Positions 41,834-51,800 of a stretch of 64,000 bases of DNA are shown here, piece after piece. The notes under the pieces are model-generated. The model was given only the letters and a program-made list of their open reading frames with translations. It did no database searches and had not been told where the DNA came from. Position numbers and translations under genes: made by a program. The stretch is taken from assembly GCF_001570405.1 (NCBI RefSeq), contig NZ_BBYM01000029.1, positions 60,462 through 124,461 of the forward strand. Reading direction: 5' to 3'. The DNA comes from Microtetraspora niveoalba (GTDB taxonomy: Bacteria; Actinomycetota; Actinomycetes; Streptosporangiales; Streptosporangiaceae). How positions within the stretch are numbered: the first letter of the stretch is position 1; each line of letters opens with the position of its first letter.

Positions 41834-42417
41834 GAAACCTCACGGAATTTCATACAGCTGCAGGCCAGGCGGTCCTGCCTGGACCTGTACGATTGCCTGA
41901 GGCGACGGACACGGCGGCATTCGGCGTCACTCCGCCCGATGACCGAATTCGGAGTGAGGTCTTCCAGACCGGTCCCGATCACCATAGGCCCTGCAAGCGA
42001 TGCCGAATTTCCATGTTCGTCGCCCTCCCTGACCTATCAGAAGATAGCCGGTTGCCCTGCAGGCCCGCGCCTGTGGGCGGCGAGAGATTTGGCGGCCCCC
42101 AGAAGAAGGAGTCAGCCTCTTACGGGCTTACGGGGCTCTACAGCAACGTCCGACGGGAACATCAAGATCGAACTCATCAAACGCCCGATGCATGACGCAA
42201 GCTACTTCCCGCTTCTTCGTCAACGGACCCTGCTCACGTAGACGACCGACAGTCACCTTCGGATTCGCGCCAAATCCCCTATTCGGACAGTGCCGCCGAG
42301 GTCCGCTGCAGCGTGCCTGGCCAGGACGAAATCTTCGGGGTCACACCTCCATTAAACGCCAGTAAATGAAATGATCACGCTTGACTGTGTGACTGGCTTA
42401 CAGGAGGGGCGACAGGA
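41834..42417. other. Divergent intergenic region (584 bp)
   Basis: No frame has a ribosome-binding site and recognisable product. The base composition is lower in GC than the flanks, especially after 42170. It should contain the divergent promoters for the CoiA-like operon and the Mrr-like gene. Confidence 0.45.
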
Positions 42418-43479
42418 GTGGTCAAGGACTCTGTGTTGAGGGGCTACCTGCTGGAAGAGTCGCTGGCCTGGCTCCTGCGCTTCAGTGGATACCGACTGCT
42501 TGTCCATGAGGACCAAGACCCCGCTGAGTTGGTCACCGACGGCGATACCCTCCGGGTCCGCGGACGGGGCGCGCTCCACCAAGTCGATGTGCTTGGAGAG
42601 TTCGCGTTCACGCCAGCGTTCTCTATGCCGGTGCGGCTGTTCCTGGAGGCGAAGTACTACCAGGACCGCTGTGGGCTGGAGATTGTACGGAACGCTCATG
42701 GTGTGGTGCATGATGTGAACGAGAACTTCATGACGGGCTTCGGGGCGGGGCCGCGGCAGCGATACAAGTACTCATACGCTTTGTTCTCCACCAGCGGCTT
42801 CACTGCGGATGCCCAGAGATACGCGCTCGCTCACCAGATTTCCTTGGTGGACCTATCCGGCGCATCCTTCGGCTGGCTGCTCGGCCTCATCGGAGCCACG
42901 GCGACGAGTCTGCACTCAGCGCAGAAACATCTGCCGGAGTCAGGCCGTTTTCCTGTGACCTGGATGCGCGCTGAGCTACGGCGGGCGTTGGAGACATCTC
43001 CGATGCATCTGTTGTCGTCGGCCTCCGTCCCTGATGGATCGTTCAAACGCGCGGCCAGCGCCGCAGTAAATGAATTCACCGCTGTGCTACGGCAGCACAG
43101 CGACGCAGAGTTATTACTCGGCTTCCCTTCGGCGCCGTTCATCCTGCCGCTCGCCGCAGACGATCAGCGGCGGTTCCTGGAATACGCGGAGATCAGACCC
43201 GACCACACAGTGCGGATCAAGCGGCATGGCACGGGAAACACAGCGGAGTGGATAGTGTCGCCGACGGATGCCGTTGGCGCCTATGAGCTGACCTTCAAGC
43301 TCCCAGAGAACATCGAGGAGTGGATCAGCGACATCGGAGAGAACGAGCGTCGCCGCACTGCGCACGTCAAGGAGCACTTCCTGTCCGCGATCACGCTATA
43401 CCGCGTGAACAGCGACGGCGTGCGGACCTATCAATTGCGCTATGAGGCGAGTTCGCTGTCCCGATCAGCCGCAACTTAG
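42418..43479 (+). CDS. Mrr-like restriction endonuclease-fold protein
   Basis: A 353-aa protein with a GTG start 10 nt after aggagg. The N-terminal 130 residues fit a PD-(D/E)xK nuclease: helix VLRGYLLEESLAWLLRFSGY, then HQVDVLGEF (Asp) and PVRLFLEAKYYQD (ExK). The next helix (LEIVRNAHGVVHDVNENFM) and FSTSGFTADAQRYALAHQIS with SLVDLSG match Mrr-type domains that end in a conserved aromatic/Gly strand. The C-terminal half (about 170-353) is unassigned. It faces the CoiA-like operon and lies next to the helicase-methylase operon, fitting a defence role as a modification-sensing nuclease. Confidence 0.75.
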   Translation: MVKDSVLRGYLLEESLAWLLRFSGYRLLVHEDQDPAELVTDGDTLRVRGRGALHQVDVLGEFAFTPAFSMPVRLFLEAKYYQDRCGLEIVRNAHGVVHDVNENFMTGFGAGPRQRYKYSYALFSTSGFTADAQRYALAHQISLVDLSGASFGWLLGLIGATATSLHSAQKHLPESGRFPVTWMRAELRRALETSPMHLLSSASVPDGSFKRAASAAVNEFTAVLRQHSDAELLLGFPSAPFILPLAADDQRRFLEYAEIRPDHTVRIKRHGTGNTAEWIVSPTDAVGAYELTFKLPENIEEWISDIGENERRRTAHVKEHFLSAITLYRVNSDGVRTYQLRYEASSLSRSAAT

Positions 43480-43543
43480 ACGCGCCAACTCCGGTGCCGC
43501 ACAGGCCGGCGAGGCCGTATGGCACCGGAAGCCCACGGCGTTC

Positions 43544-45850
43544 TCAGAGAGGAAGACACGGGCTGGGCTTACCATGCCAGCTAACGGTCAGAGCATCGCG
43601 GGCACGGGTGGTGGCGACAAATAGCAGGGACCGAGCCTTACGCTGCTCGCGCTCATAGCGAATCGGGTCTTCGGTGCGGTAACGCTCAATGACGCTGGTA
43701 CGCGGGATGATGCCGTCACTGGCGCCGACGATGGCGAGCCGCTGGTATTCGAGGCCCTTGAAGCGATGCATAGTGCCGACGTGAACCTCACCGTCACCCT
43801 TGGGGCCGTCCTTAGTGAGCTCAACGCACGTGATGCCTGCCTTGGTGACCAGGTAATACATGGTTTGGCTGACCATGTCTCTGTCGGCGACGCACACGGC
43901 GATGCGGCCACTTGGGTCGATAGGGGCGCCGTTGTCGTCGGTGGACAGTTCTGCGCGCCAGGTGTTCAAGGTGGCGGCGAGCCCGGCGAGTTCGTCATCC
44001 CACGTGTCGTACGGGACGAAGTCGGGTTTGGGGCCGTGCAGGACGGAGCGGTATCCGGCGATGGTCTCGGTGCCCTCGTCGAGGTCGTCGTAGAGGACCT
44101 TCACGTTCTTGCCCTTGGGTTCGACGACGCGAAGGGCCTCAGCGAGGATTTCCCTGGTCGTGCGATAGCTGAGGGTCAGCCGGGAAGCGCGCCCGCGGAT
44201 GTTGATGCCGAGGACGCCGAGGGCGACCTGGTGATCGTAGATGCGCTGGTAGGTGTCGCCGACGATGAACATGTCGTTGGGCAGATCTGGGTCGGCCATG
44301 GCTCGCAGCATCTTCCAGTGCGCGGGACGCAGGTCCTGGGCCTCGTCGACGACGACGTGCCGATAGCGGAAACCGAGGTCGCGCATGCCAGAACTGTCGT
44401 CCCGGTGGGCAAGACCTTCACCGGGGACCTCCTTGCTGTTCTGGCGCCGGTCCCGGATCTTCGCTGCGCGTTCGATCTCAAATCGGGCGGCGCGCTCGGC
44501 AGCCTGGGCCCAAGTTTCGACTCCGAGCTGGTCGAGGTGGGCGGCGAACTGCTCAATGATCTTCCAGATGTGGTTGCGCTCGGGGCGGGTCAGCGCGCGG
44601 CCGCGGCCTGCCCGGCGGGCTTTGAAGTACTCGGAGCGAGTGAGGATCGACTGGCCGAGGATGACTTGTTCCCACTCTTCGAGAAGGAACTCCGGTTCCC
44701 AGCGCCGGTCGTCAAGTTCGGCCACCAGTTGGCGCATCTCGTTCAGCGCTACGTGGTCGTAAACGCGCTGCTTGGCACGTCCGGGGGACGTGTTCTCCCC
44801 CAGGACGCGAGCGGCCAACTGGTCGATATGGGCGATGTCCACGCGGGCCAACAGCTCAGGTTCAATGAGGGAGGCGAGCCTCAGGCGCAGATCAGTGGTG
44901 AGGTTCTTAGTGAAGGTGGTCAGCAGAATCGGCTTGTTTTGACCAGGGGGCAACTGCTCAGCGAGGTGCTTGACACGATGCAGAGCCACGATGGTCTTGC
45001 CTGTGCCTGGACCGCCGGAGACTCGAGCGGGGCCGTTGTAGTGACGGCGGACGATGCGTTCCTGTGTGGGGTGGAGAAAGACCTTCCAAGCGCGGAAGTC
45101 GCCCTCTTCGATCGCGTCGCGTACGGCGTCGTCGACTGCGGTCACCTTGGTGCGGGAGAGGGCTGCGGCGAAGTCGTCGGGGTCGGGACGCTGGTCGATT
45201 TCGACCGGAGCGGTGATCTCCTTGCGTACTTCGTCGACGTCCATCCCGGCGGCGAGACCATAGAGGACGTCCTTCGAGAGCAACGGGGCTCCCTCGACGA
45301 GCTGGTCGAGTTCGGCGCTCGTGGTCACGGTGAGCGCCAGCTCGATCAGCTGCTCCGCGACGCCGAGCTCGCGCAGTTGCCTGGCGTCGTACGCGGCCAG
45401 CAAGGCCGGTGCCGCAGGCTCTGGTGCGGGTGCCGGTGCGGGCTTGGGACCCTGCTCCTCTGGCTCTGTGGGGGTGAGGGTGATGCCGACCCTGCGCAGG
45501 GCGCTATCCCCGACGACGGCGAGATCCACGAACTCGATCTCGCCGGTGACGCGGTTGACCGCAACCTGGAGCTCTTCGTAGACATCCTTGCGGTGACGAA
45601 CGGCGATAACCAGCCAGCTTTCGGTACCGTCCGCATCCACTCCGGTGGGAGTGAGCAGAGCCCGGTAGTCGTGGTCAACGCGGGCGGACCAGATGCGGGA
45701 GTCGCCCTTGAGCTTCTTCTTCCTGAGCCCAGGCAGATCTGGGTTGTTTCGGAAATTGTGGCAGAAGTCGTAGAACTGGGCCTTGACCGAGCGGTCGAGC
45801 CTGTATAGCTCCTGTTCCGCTTTGCGGTACAGGCTGAGCCGGGCGGTCAT
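43544..45850 (-). CDS. UvrD/Rep-type helicase with N-terminal RelE/ParE-like domain
   Basis: A 768-aa protein whose ATG overlaps the upstream stop (45847-45850). Residues 1-95 read like a RelE/ParE toxin fold: LYRKAEQELYRLDRSVKAQF, LKKKLKGDSRIWSARVDHD after a first helix, and the final strand VIAVRHRKDVYEEL. Residues about 240-768 are an SF1 helicase: SGGPGTGKTIVALHR (Walker A, about 278), VVVDEAQDLRP (motif II, about 500), VGDTYQRIYDHQ, LTLSYRTTREI (motif IV), VGTMHRFKGLEYQRLAIVG (motif V), LLFVATTRARDALTVS (motif VI). It is the last gene of the 19-kb operon. The fused domain may be a ribosome/RNA-recognition or RNase module. Confidence 0.88.
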   Translation of the reverse strand: MTARLSLYRKAEQELYRLDRSVKAQFYDFCHNFRNNPDLPGLRKKKLKGDSRIWSARVDHDYRALLTPTGVDADGTESWLVIAVRHRKDVYEELQVAVNRVTGEIEFVDLAVVGDSALRRVGITLTPTEPEEQGPKPAPAPAPEPAAPALLAAYDARQLRELGVAEQLIELALTVTTSAELDQLVEGAPLLSKDVLYGLAAGMDVDEVRKEITAPVEIDQRPDPDDFAAALSRTKVTAVDDAVRDAIEEGDFRAWKVFLHPTQERIVRRHYNGPARVSGGPGTGKTIVALHRVKHLAEQLPPGQNKPILLTTFTKNLTTDLRLRLASLIEPELLARVDIAHIDQLAARVLGENTSPGRAKQRVYDHVALNEMRQLVAELDDRRWEPEFLLEEWEQVILGQSILTRSEYFKARRAGRGRALTRPERNHIWKIIEQFAAHLDQLGVETWAQAAERAARFEIERAAKIRDRRQNSKEVPGEGLAHRDDSSGMRDLGFRYRHVVVDEAQDLRPAHWKMLRAMADPDLPNDMFIVGDTYQRIYDHQVALGVLGINIRGRASRLTLSYRTTREILAEALRVVEPKGKNVKVLYDDLDEGTETIAGYRSVLHGPKPDFVPYDTWDDELAGLAATLNTWRAELSTDDNGAPIDPSGRIAVCVADRDMVSQTMYYLVTKAGITCVELTKDGPKGDGEVHVGTMHRFKGLEYQRLAIVGASDGIIPRTSVIERYRTEDPIRYEREQRKARSLLFVATTRARDALTVSWHGKPSPCLPL

Positions 45851-48800
45851 CGAGGAGTACCTTCCTCTGCGTTGGGAACCTTCTCGAGTAGTTCGTCAAG
45901 ATGGGCGAGCCATTCGGCGGCGGTGCGGACGGTCCAGCCCTCCTCGGTGTACGCAGCGTCACGTCGCTGCGCCTCGCTGTCGTCGTCGCCCTGGTGGGCG
46001 GAGACAACGGCGATTTTGATGCCGTGGCCGTGCCAGGCGAAGTCGGCCAACCAGCGGCCTGAGCCCAGTTCATAGCCGAAGACAGGAGCCTGCTTGCCAC
46101 GGTCGGCAAGCATCTCGGCAAGGCGGATCAGGTCCGGTGCCTCGTCGGGCTCTTCCCGCAGGATCTCCAGGATGTCCTCGTCCCAGGCGGCGTCTCGGAG
46201 TGCCTCGGCCACGGCGGCTTCGGCGGCCGAGCCGTGGTCCGGGGTGGCGGGGGCGACTACACCTACGGGCGAGCCGGTCCCCGGCACGCTGATTAGCGAG
46301 TCGAGCTCGCCGAGACCGCCGCACACCGCGAGAACCTCGACCTCGAAGTCGGCGGCCTTGCTGGTGGCGAGCTGGACGCCGTCGCCGCCGGCCAGGGATA
46401 GGAATTGGGTGAGGTTGGTCCAGTACAGCCAGGACCGCCAGCGCTCCTTGTGCTCGTCTGTGTCCAGCACGGCATCGCTGTCGTCGAGGATCGTGAGAGC
46501 GGTCCACTTGAGCGCCTCTGGATTTGCGGCATCCAAGGCGAACACGATCGGCAGTCCGCTGTCGTCCTGCGTGCGGAAAACATAGACGGGTCCGATACCG
46601 GCCGCGTCCGGCACGACCGGCTTGTCGTGGCCTTCCTCGGCGGAGAAGGCGGCCAGCTGATCACGGAGGGCGGCGACGAGCTCGCTGCGGCGCCCGGTCG
46701 CCGCAACCTGGGCTGTGCCCGGCTGGACGGCAAGCCCGGTGACCAGGGCGCGCGCTCGGCGCGTCCAGCGGTCCGGATTCGGGTCACGTAGGTAGGCGAT
46801 CAGGGTGTCGATCGGGTTGGTGAAGACGGCGTCGGCGAAGTGGGCGCGCTGCCCGCCGTACTCCTCGTAGGCCGCCTTGGCCTGCTCCTGGGCACTCCCC
46901 TGGTACGGCGGCCAGACCGGCTTCGTACGGGTGGGCTGCTTCTCGAACAGATCGATGTCGGCCCAGGTGATTTGGAAGACGATCTCCCCGTCGGCGCGCA
47001 GGCGGGTGCGCTTCGCCGCGTCGGCGGCGATCTGGTTGTGCTCGCGGCTGGCGTGGAAGCGGAAGCCTTCGAGAAAGACCTTGACGCTCTGCACCGGGCC
47101 GTCGACACGGGTGAAAGTGAAATCGCTGACGCTGCCTTGGAGTCGCTCTTGCGCAGTCAGCCGCCAGTGCGTCACTCCGGAGCCGCCGGTGAAGCGCAGA
47201 TGCCCGCTGGCATGACCGTCCTCGTCCAGTGATGCGCCGTCGGTGACCTTCGCCCAGTCGCGCAAGGCAGTCAGGAATCGGGCTTCCAGGTCGGATTCCA
47301 CCTGGGCGTCCAGGCCGACCAATCCGGTGTGCCCGACATCGGTGGTCTCCCAGCCGTCCGCGCCGTCCTTCGTGAACAGCAGGGACTCCAGCATGGTCAG
47401 CGCGGACTGGCGCGAGACGATGTCCTGGAAGGGCTCAGGGGTGTAGCGGTGCAGGCAGCGATGGCAGGCCCGGCGCTGCTCCTCGGCGCACGGACAGTCC
47501 TTCAACATCTCGTACGCCGCGGTTAGGGTGTCGCGGAAGGCGATCGGGTCGGTGAGCCGGTCCAGGTAACCGGTGCCGCCGGGCAAGGAGTCGAAAAGCA
47601 CCAGGAACCAGCGGCTCTTCCCGCTCTCGATGTCTGGCATGGAGGCCACGGTGGTGGCCAGGTGCTGCGGGTCGCCGCCGAAGTGCAGGTCCACGCCGAG
47701 CCGCAGGGCGGCCCTGAAGGAGTGCACTCTGGAGTCCACATCCGCAGTGGCGACCGGGATCAGCACCCGCAGCGCCTCGGTTTGCAGCTGGTGGGCGAGC
47801 AGTACTCGCTCATCCTTGGCGTCGCTCTTCTTACCGCGGCGCAGCGGGCACCACGGGCGATGGTGCTTGAGCCGCCCGCTGCGGGCGGCCAGAGAGTCCA
47901 GCTCGTCGGCATCGTGGTCGAAGACCGGCTGGCCGTCCGCGCTGGCCGCCCCGCACGCCGTGCACACGTGGAAAGGGTTGAGGCGCACACGGTATCCGGC
48001 GAAGTCGTCGCGAGCCGGAGCGTCATAGCGGACCGGTCCGACGTTGATCCGCCGGATCATGGCACGTCGGCAGTAGTCGACGCCGAACGTCTGGTGGGCG
48101 TGCCGCCACGAGCCGGGCTCAATGTCCTCCACTGGGATGTCCACCGCATCCACGACGGTGTAGGAGCGGCGGTCCCGGTCGTCCTTGTCGTCGCGGATCC
48201 GGGCGTCCTCGCGCTTGTCGCGCGAGGTGACGGTGGCAGGTTCAACGATCTGGAACAGGCACGATCCGTCGTCCGCGATGCGTGCGCTGCAGCGCGGGCA
48301 CGGCGAGCGGTCTTCCTCTGCGTTCTCGGTGCGTACGTAGCCACAGCTGGAGCACACCCGCCAGGTGCGCCACCCCTGCCGACCGCCGGCAGTGATCTCC
48401 AGGCCGCTGATCCGGTGCTTGTAGCCGTTGACATAGAAGGTGTTACCGGGGGCCAGTTCCTCCAACGCAATACGTCGAGGCCGCTCGTAGGTGTAGGTGT
48501 CGGAGGTGTAGGTCACCCTGCCCGTCTCGGAGTTCACTCCGTCCTCGCCGAACAGCATCGCTGACAGGACGGTCGTTGAATCGATCAGCGCGTAGTTGGG
48601 CAGCAGTCCCAGATCGCACAGCGCGGCCTGCGCCGTGGTCTCCCCCAGGTTCATCAGGTACCGCCCGACGCCGCGCCGCTCGGCGTCCAGCTCGGCTTTC
48701 TGCCGTGCCTGGTCCGGATCGGAGTCGTGCAGCTCGTCGTGGGCCTCGTCGATCTCGCGCAGCCGGGCCCGCAATGCCCGCTCCCCCCGGAACCACTCCC

Positions 48801-51800
48801 GCTCGGCCTCCTCGACCGCGGCCTTTAGACCGTGTGTGGCGTATGCGCGCAATTCGGCCTTGGCCTGGTCGTTGACCCCGGTGGGGAACAGCTCCAGAAA
48901 TCCGTCTGCGAGTTCCTCGCCCTGCGCGAGTGCCAGCTCCACCAGGTCGGCCAGATAGCCGGATGGCCCGAACAGGCGGGGTGCCTTGTGCGGCAGCGCG
49001 CGGAGCGTGATGCCATCGGCGCGTACCAGGCGTCTAGCGGCGGCGAGGTCCAGCAGATGGGCCAGGTACTGGCGACGGAGAATCTCGATGGCCGACAGGT
49101 AGCAGCCCGGCGGCACGATCGTGCCGGCGATCAGGTCCTTGGGGCGTTCCAGAAAGTACAGGTCACGGCGCCTGCGGTCCGGGATCGTCAGCAAGAACGC
49201 GTTACCCGTATGACGTCCGGCCCGCCCGACCTGCTGGGCGTAGGAGGCGGGGCGGCGTGGCAGCGCGGCCAGGACCACGGCTGACAGCGCGCCGATGTCG
49301 ATCCCCATCTCCAGCGTCGGAGTGCAGGAGAGTACGTTGGGGGCCTTGAAGCCCGCCCCCTCTCTGAAGGCCCGCTCCACCTCCTCGCGTTGCGGGCGGG
49401 TGAGCATGCCGGTGTGCTCGGCGGTGACCACCTGATAGATGCCCGCCCCGCGGTACAGGAGCCGGTAGTAGTCGCGGGTGTAGTCGCGGTCGCGGTGGTG
49501 CACGCCCAACCCCTCAGACCGGTCACCGGCGACCAGGCGACCTCTGCGGCAGCGGTAAGAGGGGCAGGGCTGCTCGTGCCACTGGTCCAGCAGTGACGGG
49601 TGCACCGTCTGCTCCCAGAAGCACACGGGGCAGCGCACATACGCATGCCGCACCTGAGTATCGTCCAGCAGCTGGGCCTCGATATTGCCTGGCTTGAGGC
49701 CATAGACGCGCAGCGAGGTGTCGCGGGGCGTTCGCACCGACAGCAGCCCCAGCGCGGCGAGTTCGGGCAGCAGCTTGGACCAGAACTCCGGTGACATCTC
49801 CCTTGGCAGCCCCAGGCAGCGTCCGGCCCACCGCTCATGCCAGGAGAGCCGACCAGTGGCGAAATCGAAGTCGCTGCCGTCCTTGCTCCGGCTCAGCAGG
49901 AAGACCGGCGCCGCGATCCCCTTGGGGAAGGCCCGCATGCCTCGCGCACGCCCGCCCCAGATGTAGTAGCGGTTGGTTCCCGCATCGTCCACGTACCTGC
50001 TCAGCCACTTGTGGGCGACCGCGCCTCGAGTGCGGAGCCGCTCAAGGAAGATCCGCACCAACGCCAGGTACCGTGCGTCGTCCTGGGCGATCAGTGGCAC
50101 CCTGTCACGGAGGCACTCTTCGTGGATCCGTTTCACCAGTGCCACCACAGCCGCCTGGTCGTCGATACGCACGTGCGCGGCGGCGGTCCTGGTCAGCTCC
50201 AGGGTGCGGCCGTTGCGGGAGCGGAATCCGAACTCCATCAGGGCCTCGAAGGCGAGGCGCTGCCCGATGAGCCGCCACGTCGCCATGTCGCCGCCACGCC
50301 CCTGGCCGGACAGCAGCCGGTCGACTCCCTTGTAGACGTGCAGATCCGGCGGCACCACCGCAGCGAGGGTGTCCTTGTCCGTCGTGGCCTCGACCACGTC
50401 CGCGATGAGGTCGTTGAGCGCCGTCGGCTCGTCGTGGCGCAGGTGCTTGGCCAGCAGGGCGCGCAGCGAGAAGGTGTATGAGCGGTTGGCGACGAATCCG
50501 GCCCGGTGCGCGGCGTCCTGCACCGAGTCGTTGAACATCAGTGTCTTGTCCTCGTGCCGCTTCTTGTCGAGCTCCCCGCCCGTGAACAGCTGTGTGATCG
50601 ACGCCGCGGCCATCGCGGCGGAACCGGTGCCCAGGTAGCGAATCGCATTGCGCTCGCCACACGCTGGGCACCAGTCCTCCTTGGCTGCGGTGTTCGCCAC
50701 CGGGCCGCCGAAGTAAACAAGTACGAACGCGGAGTCGCGGGCTGCCAGCCGTGGCTCCCCGGTGTTCCTGTCGTAGTCGTTAAGCGGATCGGGCAATCGC
50801 AGCCGCTTGCGCGCGCCGTCCAGCACCATAAGCAAGCCACCGCTGCCCTGCGTCGCCGAGGCGCCGCTGACGCCCCTGCCGCCGACCGACGCCGGCCCTA
50901 CCCCAGAGCCTTCGCGCGCCTCACGATCGGTCGCCGCGATCAGGTTCCGTACCCGGGCCTTGTCCTGTCCGAGCGAGGCGCGCCGGATCTTGAAAGTGTC
51001 GAATTGAACGTCGTGGTCGTCGCTCTCCGGAGAGAACACCGCCCAGCCCGACCTGCCGCAGTCCCGGCAGTACACGGCCGGCAGGAAAAGATTGGCGTTC
51101 TGCGCCGACGTGGCCGTCGTCACCGGCACAGAGCGCTCACTGTCCGTAACGCTCGCGTCCGCTATGCCGGCAACATCCCAGCGGAACTCCGCCTTCGGCC
51201 ACGGAAGCACACCCCGCAGCAGCCGGGACACCGAACGCGCCCACTGGTGCACCTCGACGTGGACGAGCGGGCGCGGCTCATTCGGCGGAGACTGGGGGTC
51301 ACGTGCATGCGACAGCAATGCCACGAACCGGGCCAGCGCCTCCGCGGCCTTCTCCGGCTGCCGAGCCACGGCCTCCGCCCAACCGGCCGCTCCCGCCCGC
51401 CACATGATGTCAAGCACCTCGGCGCCGGTCTTCAACTCACCGTCCAGCGCCTGCATCACCGCCCGGGTGAAGAGGTGCCGTTTCAGCATTCCCCCCAACT
51501 GAAGCGGATCGTCATCACGGACTCCGGTCACCGCCTCAATGAGGTCGAGCAGCGCCTCCTCGCCGGACGCGGGATCGGGCAGCGCGAGCAGCTCGTCCGG
51601 TGTCGGAAGCCGCTGCATCGTCACTTCGGTAAGCGGGATGAACTCCTCCACCGACAGCCGGTTCTCCCCGACGATCGACTCGGCGGTGAACTCCGTGCCG
51701 AAGACGTCGGTCGCCACCTGCAGCAGGCGCGCCACCTCGCCGTCGCCCGCCCCCGACGCGAGCGTCGCCGACGTCGCCACCGGGCAGATGCGCCCCAGCG

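Noticed and set aside
43766..45808. 680-codon plus-strand frame opposite the UvrD-type helicase
   Set aside because: Shadow of the helicase gene; no motif.
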